64,000 nucleotides of DNA from Cinnamomum chago (Eukaryota > Streptophyta > Magnoliopsida > Laurales > Lauraceae). The notes under the pieces were generated by a model, which was given only the letters and a program-made list of their open reading frames with translations, searched no databases and was not told the origin of the DNA. A program made the position numbers and the translations under genes. How positions within the stretch are numbered: position 1 is the first letter of the stretch; every line of letters begins with the position of its first letter. Positions 24,966-35,209 of the stretch are shown here, piece after piece. The stretch lies in the NCBI GenBank assembly GCA_038049695.1, contig CP142457.1, forward strand, positions 57,780,501 to 57,844,500. Direction: 5' to 3'.

Positions 24966-25636
24966 CAAATATGAAATGGAAAGAAACGAGCCACCCCCTC
25001 CCAAATTGGTCAAATCTAAAGGGCCAAGTGGGTAGTCAATGATTAATATTTCAGTTTAAAAAATGAGAATAATCTTTGCATAGCAGCCCGATTTCCCTAA
25101 TATGGATATAACCCCACCAGTAACAGAGCTATGTAGATCAGCCATAACAACCAAAAAAAAAGCTCAAATAGATGGGTGAGACAATGGCAGTTGTCCGTTT
25201 AAGATATGGTCATCCACTGTATAATAACTGCAGAACAAAGGCCTTCCATATACCATTTTAATTAGAAACAATGACCACGTACGACGTGTTAAATTTAAGT
25301 TCTCGAATATGGCATTTGAATTCATCAAAAAAAAAAGAAGGGGGGAGATATGGAATTTGAAGAAAAAAAAAGGGGGGAGATATGGAATTTGAAGATGACC
25401 AAATTCTAATATCAAAGTGCAAAAATCATGGCCATGATCTGATTAGCAGTACGTTGACAATCTTGGGAAAAAAGAGCTTCTAAAGCAACAAAACTAGAAA
25501 TATGGCCTTTCACAAATTAGAAACAAGGAATTTAACAAACAGATCCTAACATACATGTACATAAATAAAATCTTTCTACTTTACAGTCAAAACTCAGCCT
25601 TTTACAGAGTACCTTCAAAATCATACATACATTAAC

Positions 25637-25686
25637 GAGCTCACATACGCTTTCCATTCATGAGCTCACATACGCTTTCCATTCAT
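25637..25686. repeat. Perfect 25 bp tandem duplication downstream of the REVEILLE gene
   Basis: A 25-base unit starting GAGCTCACATACGCTTTCC is repeated exactly once, head to tail, about 210 bp beyond the REVEILLE stop codon, probably within its 3' UTR. Exact identity indicates a recent duplication. Confidence 0.9.
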
Positions 25687-25893
25687 GCCGTAGACTTCTC
25701 AAACGAGAGTGAAGCTCGAAATCCCATATTATACAATAACCAAAGGTATATTTGGTTAAGTTAAATGACCGCTGGAATGAGTGCATGATGATCCACCTTC
25801 GGCCTGAAAATTTTTCTTGCAGTCATTCTTTATGCCTAAATGAAATGGATGAAGCATGGTCATGTAATTATAGTAAAGGTGGGTTGGCTTCTC

Positions 25894-28800
25894 TTACCTG
25901 GATAGAGCTTTGTCAGAGTCATCAATATCAATTCTGTTGTCTGCATCACTGGGTTCAGCTTCCTCAGAGACAGTATCATATGTGGCGAGCAACCTTCTCT
26001 GGACAAATCATTGTAAAAGAATAAGTCTCTCCTCTCTCACTCTCATACACACACACATTATTGAAATTAAAGTAGTTTTCTTTAGTTTATTTTTAAATTC
26101 AACTTTGGATTATTGCATTTGGAGTATGTAATGGTCGGTTTTTAGGCAGGAAGTTGGTTGTATGAAGTTTATATTTGAAATTGAGATTTGACTAACAGTT
26201 CTGTTTTCTATAATAATTACCTCCATATGTATACAAAAGTTTCTAAATTTTGAGATATCTAAGTTAATGTATTTTCCATTGAAACACGATACAGAGTTTT
26301 GCTCTGTTTTCTACTTTGATTGTGGATCCAGTGCTTGCATATTGCTCTGTTCTTTGATTGCGAATCCAGTGCTTGCGTAAACTTGGATTCCACTACTTGA
26401 GAACAAATTGTTCCAGAACTTCAAATATGCCGTTCTCTTTATGTTTTCACATTGTCTGCAAGCTTAAAAGAAACATATTCATGAAAGTATAACACAGGAA
26501 TGCTGCAATGACAACATAAATTAGTGGTGGTGCCTTGGAGGTGAAACTGCAATTTTGGCTTGCATCCAGAAACTGTTAACTACACCATTTTTGTCACTTC
26601 CTCACTTCTCCATCACATTTCCTCTAAGATTATAACTTTTTCGACAAAATGTTCCTTTTCCATACATGTGAATCCCAATTACTGAATACAAGTCATGGGT
26701 TTGAAAGGCACCGCTACTGAGACATGATATCTGAGATTAGAATGTCATGACTCATGACTCTTATTTGGCCCTTTTTTTTTATAACCTGTATGATGTTCTA
26801 TACTTTCTTAACTATATATTTTTGGAGGCCACTAATTACAGGGAACTAGGGTTGCACATGGACTGGGCCAGCTCACACCCAGCAGAGACCAGCTCATTTT
26901 GGGCTGGATGTGGACTGATGCTTTAGGCTTGCAGGCTGGGCTGCAGCTTGAAATTTCCTGGTCACTAAGGGTGTGTTCGGTTCAACTTTTTAAAAGTTCT
27001 TTTTGGTCTTTTATGAAAAGTTAAAAAGCTCTTAGCCCATTTGGTTATTAGCTTTTTAAAAGGGCTTTTTAAATAGTAAAAATCAAAATTAGCTTCTTGG
27101 ACTGTGTCTGAGCCTATGGCTGCATAAAAGTTCATTCCAATAAACTGCTTTGGTGAAACATAATTCTGTCATGGATATTCTTCTGGTATCTGCAAATATT
27201 TTATTAGATTATTGTTTATCTAAATATCAGTTAGATTTTATTTTCTAGATCTTTCTAATTAGTTAATTTCTTTGAGAGAACATTAAATATCTTTGGTACT
27301 AATTAGACTTCTCTTAGATTTTGTTTACTTCTTGTTTGATTATTCCTTCGAGAAATAAGGGTGCATAAAGACCTGTAATTATAATGAAAAGGACAACTTT
27401 GAGATTGATTTTAATTGAGAATTTTCTCTTTTGCTTTGAATTATCACCACCCCCTAATCAAGCATGAGGCTTTGCTCGATTGAGGATTCCATAGTTATAG
27501 ATCAATTGCAGAACTAACTTTTGTATGTACCAAAACATTTTAAGTGCATCATTCACCTGGAGAGGATTGTGCTAATACTTCCATACACGTATTTACCTAC
27601 CCCACATGCTGGCATTGTCAAGAAGCTGACTATAGTATTCTCACTAGCAAAATATTCAGTAAGAAACTAATTAATTTTTATTTTTCTTTTCTCCTATTTT
27701 TACTTTCTTCAGTACACCTCTGCAAGCTAGAATAGATTGACAGATAATATGGGCATTAAACAAAGCTAAACTTTGTTGTAGGCGTAGTTTTTACCATCGA
27801 ATCTTGCATGGTATTTTGCCCAAATACCTGATATTGAAGTGTAATATGTCCTAAACATATAATCCATACTGTACACTGAAACAAATGATGCCGCAAAAAG
27901 AATGCAGATATCAGGGGAGAAGGCACTCACATGATCCTCAAAGTCAGGGCTAGACAAATTGACAGATAAGTTTCTCATCAATAACACCACCTGGAAAAGG
28001 CAGAGCGAAGGGTCCATTATTTGCAAGTTGCAATAGCATTTTTCTATCATGGAATCAGCCGTTTTGAAACAAACATGGATGGATGAACCACGATGATGGC
28101 ATTAAAAAATAAAAACAAAAAACGTGGCCATGCACACATATTGTGGTGGTAGGAACATTCTCCCACGGAGAACCACCAGGGTTCAAGCACTGGTCGCCCT
28201 ATCAGTCATCACTTATTGCAAGCTGGAATGGCCGATTACCAAAAAAGGTGCAAACAAACTATATGGAAGCAGAACTTGAATTTATCCAACATAAAAGATG
28301 TGCACATAGATACCCATTTTTAAGTGCATAAGGTAGGATAATGAACTAAAAGTCACATAACTTTAAATTTGTACGACAGGAGAATAAGCGTACAAAACTG
28401 CTGTAGGTGTGTAGAGCCTGGTTGAAAGACATATCAACTAGAAGACCCACTTGCAATAAAAGAAGCCTCATTTGTCTCTAGACACATCATATTATAATGG
28501 GTTGAAGAAGGACAAATATCATTATAAATATAGATCTGATATTATACCGTTTTCTTTCATTAGTAAGATTTTTTACTTGAATTCATTAGATGTTGCATGG
28601 AATTAGGTGAGAGTCGTTTGAGATGGTTTGGAGATATCCAGTGCAGGCCAGCAATGGCTCCGAAGAGCAAAAGTTTTTCTATGCAGATTGATGGCCCTCG
28701 AGGAAAATGGGTAGGCCGAAGAGTAAATGGATGGAAGTAGTAAAGGATAGATCTGAAGAAATATTAAATGGTTTTTTTACCAATTGGTAAGCCCCATTGT

Positions 28801-31800
28801 GCAGATTTGAAACTGGGGGGGCACTTTTCTTTAATCCTAAACTGGGAAATGCATATAGATAGTCATTACAACTAAAAGAATGAAGAAAATATTCCACAGC
28901 AGAAAATTTATTTAGTAGAATAGTAGGTAGCAGAAAAACATTGTAACTGTGGTGTTCCCAAATATCCTTCTGCCTTAAAGAAGTTGTGGGAGACAGTGAG
29001 AAGTGCAGTGCTGTGAAATAGAGATGTGACATGGTGAGCTGAAGACTTGGGCAAGTAAGGACTTAACAGTGACAAAAAAAGAAAAAGAAGAGAAGAATTG
29101 CAAGTAAAAAAAATCTAATATGTGGTGCTATATGTGGAACTGAGATCAAGAAAACTCTGCTTTATGGATCTAAATAAATGCAGTAAATAAGGAATGAGTG
29201 TTGGAAAGTCCCACATCCCACATCACCTAAGTAATAGGCTTGACATGTCTTAATATATGTATGAGCCTTCCACCTATCAGCTTAAGCTTTGGGGTTGGTA
29301 TATGGTTTATTACATGGTATCAAAATGGGTTCCGATCCCATTGTTCTTGTGTAGCCCACGTGACAGGCCCATCCATGAAATCTATTGGGCCTGCACGTGA
29401 GGGGGAGTGTTGGGAAGTCCCATATCCCACATCGCCTAAGTAATAGGCTTGACATGTCTTAATATATACCTGTATGAGCCTTCCGCCTATCAGCTTAAGC
29501 TTTTGGGTTAGTGTATGGTTTATTACAATGAGGGCTTCCAAAAGAACATTTGATCTGAAATGTGTACTAGCCTAAGTATATTACTTCCTACCATTAAGTA
29601 AACAAGACTTTCAAAAAGCATGATTCATGAAAAGGAAAGAAAGAATCAGTAAAGAAATGTATAGGATGATGATGATGATTTAGGTTTGATAAGAGACATA
29701 CTGTTTCAACATTAATTGGGTCCATCTCCTTCAGTTTTTCTAAGTGTCCACTTGTGTTCGGATCAAAGACACTTCCGATGAAACTGTATACTTGAGCAAA
29801 GTCTGGACTAACTTCTGAAAAAAAGAAAAAAAAAAGAGGTAAAATAATGGCCCAAGGGGAAATTCAAAGGAGAATATAGGCAAGGAAAACAACCACAATA
29901 GGAAATTTATATGAAAGAGAACAAGAAAAATATGCATGTGTATATGCATAATGCATCTATTGCCTGTACATATAAAAGGAAATACATAAATATGTAAGCA
30001 TGCACATACAAAATTCCAATAAACTGTCCCTAAAATGATAAACATAAAACCAGTACGCTACCTGCAGAAAGTAAAATAGGCCTATGCACTGTTCCTTCCA
30101 ATGTGCTAGAAGAAGCTGGTAAAAACCTTATTCATTATGTTGGCCAGGACTTCAACCACCTGATCTTTCACTTTTGATATAGTAAGATTTCCAATGCCAC
30201 CTTTTTTCAAATGAAGTGACAATCAACATCAAATTATTTTCTCCATTGTAGGAAAAATAATCTATGATGCCCATATATGGCATGGATACGTAAGGGACAT
30301 AGCATGGATATGACAAGGGCACGGATTTTATACATAAAAAGTGAAGTATCGGATAAGATACAACATGATGCGTTGTCCATTTTGAAGTACCCGACCATCA
30401 TAGACAACAATGGAATTAGCATCATGTGTACTTCACTATTACTGATATAGCATATGAGTTTGACATAGACGCAGCATGACAATCATTCACAGCTTTTGAA
30501 AATAGACTCAATTGCTAGTGGTGCTTTGCCCAATACTGTGTGATGATCTCACAGTAGTTGTGCTGCACATGACAGATCGGTTCATCATATTGTTTCCCAA
30601 GAATGGAAACTTGTGACATGGTTTTGCTGTAGGGCCGTCGGCTTATTGGGATCACAATCTTTGAGACTTTCATCAAGAATAATAGAAAGTACATCAAAGC
30701 CCAAGGTCCATTAAGGAAATGGAAATTAGGCAGAAAGAACATAAGGCACAAGCAGTTTTGGAATGTCATTTTCTTTGGAATGAGAATGATCCCTTGATGC
30801 TCCAACCACAGTTAACAGGTTTACCTTTGAGTCAGGCTCTGTCAGAATTGAAAACTGGGCTCCGGCAGACAACTGAAGGAGCCGTGGAATTCTTCTAGCA
30901 TTATCTTGTACTCCTTATATTCATGTAAGGTGGAAAAGGAGACAACAGATCGTCTATTTCTTTGCAGAAATTTCTCAAGTAAATTTGGTGCTGCTTTTGA
31001 ACTTATGTTGCAGTTGGTGCTTTCCTTCACTCAAGTTGGCCACAGAGACATGGTGCAGATCCTTTCTTAGGATGTTGGAAAAAATTTGTGGAGATTAGTG
31101 TTTTTTGAAAATACATGGTCTATTTGGAAGGAAAGGAATAGCAGAATTTAAAGGAAACGAATTGACTTAAAAAGAAATGAAACGGACAAAAAAACTAGTA
31201 AAAATTTCAAGAATGTCCCTCTCAGTGATATTTTGTTTAATTTGGAAGTGATTATAATGTGTGAGTGGCACAAGAGAAGATTAAAAAATAAAACAAAACA
31301 AAAAATTGGAAGGCTCCATCTTTGGGTACATTGCTTTCAATATGGATGGGGCAACCAGGTATGGCAGGCATTTGTGGAGTGTTGTGAATTGCCTTAGGTA
31401 ACATTCTCATTACGTTTTGGGGCTGATTGGGGCTAGATTCTAATGAAGCTGAGGTATGGGCCACTAGAGAATCTTTGAGCATTTTCTACCAGTTTTTAGT
31501 GGGAGACCTAATTATGGAGCGATTTCTTCAAGGCTATTGGATGGTATCCAATAGATGTGGATACCCTTGGAAGCCGCGCTTCATCTTGGCAAAGGATTAA
31601 ACATATCTATGAATGTTGAGGTCCATCATGTTGTTAGGGAAGCTAACACCATGGCTGATTCACTGGTTAACCAGGGTATCCCTAAGGACAATTTGTATAT
31701 TGGTCCAATGTTAGAGTTCCTTGTTGCCATGGTATGTTTCTTTTGGCTATTTTGTCCTTTTCTATCTGGAGAGTCCTGGTATTAAGCTCTTATACTGAGG

Positions 31801-34800
31801 CTCTCTTTCTATTTGTATTTTCTGCCTATTAAGGAATTTCTTTACTGTTTCTGATTGAATCTAAAATGAAAAAGCAAAAAAGATTCAAGAGTTTGGCCAA
31901 CTCCTTGATTTCACCAAAACACAGTCACTGTCTGTACAGCAACTAATACCATGAAAAGGATTTTTTTATTTTTGTATTTTTATAAATTGCTCCATTACTA
32001 ATGGTCCCTTCCAAGTATCTTCCGTCTTTTAATGGTTTATCTAAGACATCTAGCTACAAATGTATCATAGACACAGTGAAACTGGAGTAAGCCATTTGTC
32101 ATGGATTTCTAAAACCTCTAGGCCTCTAACTTTGCACTAGAAGACTTCACCAATGCTGCTTGGTTTAGTTGATTCTTTTAGAAGAATCATTCCATGCTCA
32201 TTCTTCTTAACTTCAAGCAGTGTGGTCATGGCCAAGAGAGCTATATTTTATATTCTTCAATACTTTCTAGGAGCTTATTTCCATGCTTAATCTTCTTAGC
32301 TACAAATTCCTTGATGTTGAAGGACTGCCACAATTTTGTAAGCTTGAAATCTGTATAAAATTAAGAGTAATCCAACTAGGCATACATCTACTTTTCCCAT
32401 GCACACTTTGAAGCATTGTACTTCCATGAAGCTAGCATTAGTGCATGTCAAATGTGGTTAAGCTCTGACATGCACACAGCCTACTGTTCAAAATCTATAA
32501 AGTCCAGATATGGATACAGGTACTGGGAGTTAGGACATGGCCCCAAGTCCAAACTCCAGATATCTTTGACATGGATACAGATATGGTTGCCCATATACTT
32601 TAAACATAAGAAGAAAAAAAAACGATATATGAAAGAAATGCTAGTGAAGAGGTACGGTCCAATTGTCCACACTCTACATTCAATTCACTCATAGTGCCTA
32701 CCTGAGGAATTGAATAGTCTAAGTCTACATGCTGATGAGTGACTTGGATCTTGCACAAATGCCACAAGTTGGTACTTGGTAGATTTGCATGAAGTGGGTG
32801 AGCAAGGTGTAAGTGGGCGTAGTAAAAAGAACAACTACTATTTCAGAACATTAAAAAAGATTTTAAGTTAGTCGAAAGACAAACCTGTAGTTGGATGTAA
32901 CACATTAACTGGTGGAGCAGAACTGTAGGCCCACGAAGACATGGCTGCATTTGGGGCAGAGTTCCTAAGCATTGTCTTAGAACCCATCCTGTATCCATAT
33001 CCCGGTTCAAGAAGACAGGGTGAAGATTGAAAATGTGGAGTTGCCTGTGATGGTAGTGGATCTGACCAATTTTAAGGGAAAAAAAATGAGGGCCTGAATA
33101 ATTTCATAAAATGGAAATGAAGCATGACAGACCCAAACTATTCTGACCATTTTTAGATGCCTTTTGTGGATATGGATGAGCTGCTTTCCGCTTTGGCCGA
33201 GGTGGTGGTACATGTTCACTTGTCCCATTCTTTTGAACCTTCAGAAAGTACTTCTGTGCATGGCTACGTATCTGCAAACACCACCCTATGTTTCTTTAAA
33301 CAAAAATAAAAGAAAAGAAAGAAATCTAGGAGCTCATCATCTTAAAATACCAATAAAGAAGTTCGTAAGTTTCCATGGGAGCAGTGCCTAACAACTCTCA
33401 TTTCCTCATGACATAAAAGGGGAAAGGATCTAGTGCTAGTCTGCTGGAGCCTAGAGCCAAGATACAAGCTAATCATTCACAATTTTATCACTACAAAATT
33501 TTGGCATCAGTTGCAAGAATCTTTTATACTCAAGCTACGGCTCCCTCATCTGCTTCCACTTTGGAATCTCTCCAACTTCCACCTCATTGGCACTCAATAG
33601 CACGTGATACTGCTACTTTAAGTGCTCCTGCACTTGAATTGAATGCATCTTGTTTCCACTCCCTCTTTCTGACTTTAAATTTAGGATGTCTTCATATGCA
33701 TGGCCCTGCCAGAAAGGGGTGTCAATCTAGGAACTCTAATTGTATTAGTAGAAAGTTAGCCATAACTAAGGAACTCTAATTGTATTAGAATGTTAACTAT
33801 TGTATTAGAAAGTTAGATATAACTTAGGAAGTTAGCAAAACAGAAGCAGCTTCCTAAGTTATATCTAACTTACTAATACAATAGTTAACATTCTAATACA
33901 ATTAGAGTTCCTAAGTTATAGCCAACTTTCTACTAATACAATTAGAGTTCCTAGATTGGCAAGGGGCTGGCCCCTAAAACTGCTAATTATGGGACAATCC
34001 CAGTGGCCAATGTAGCCAAGGTGTGAGGCATGAACTGCCTTTAGCCAAGCCCACTACCTGAGCCACAAACACTTATAAGTGTTTTTGTTGCATATAAATA
34101 CAATAATATAGTATCAATTAGTATATGGGTTATCTTATCCATAAAACTTTCTATACATATTACTTGGGGAATGGATTTTTGGGTATGGACTCATTTGGAT
34201 CCATACCCGGACCCCATTATCAACCGGTCCATAAAGATACTATGATTTTGAAGTCGGGTCCTTTGGGTAACCAGCTAATCTGATTTCCACCAACATCCCT
34301 AAGTGAACCCAGGCACGCCTTCAACTACATTGCTAGCCCCCAGCTAAAAGACTTGAAAATATTACGATCAATGGGGAGGAAAAGGTCCCAACAATGGTGT
34401 AGTTAAAAAAAAAAATCCAAGAAAGACCAGTTTAGCAGCTGAGATCATCTCACTTGTGTGATTTTTGGGCACAGCCTATCCATGGTAGGGACGAAAAATG
34501 GAACTGTGTGGATCTTGTACATGCACACCAGTGTGCAGAGATATAGTGTGTAACAGCAAACTGAGATATTTAGCATTTTATCATCCGTAATAGCAAATTA
34601 GGAAATGACTAAATCCCTGGAAAGTTCAATTCATAAAAGCGTGCAAAGATTAAAATGGTGTGAAGCATGTCCCTTAAATGATCTATCATCTTAACTTTAC
34701 AGGCGTTCATGTAATTTCCCAAGTAAATGGATAATCAGAAAATATCATCTATTTAATATATCTCACTGACTTAAAGGTTCGCCTGTAACACACACTGATG

Positions 34801-35128
34801 TTTGGCATAATATTAGGATCAGCAATGCTCACAATTACTACACTAACCCGTAGTCTTTGAACACAAAGAACTACAGAAGGGAGAAAGTGATAAATTTACT
34901 TTTGAGCATGCTTACAGCTTAGTTGTATGGAAAAGAAGTTTGTTGAAGCCGATACTAATATAGCAAGAGGCAGGCTATGCACTTAAAATTACCTGAATAA
35001 CAGTCTTTGAGCCAACAAATGCCTCAATTTTCTTCCAGTCACGATCGAAGCTAAAAATAACCAAGAGAATGAAAATTGTATGATTACATGTCACATCTAA
35101 AATATGTGTGCTGAGTACGAGTGTACAC

Positions 35129-35209
<81 letters not shown>

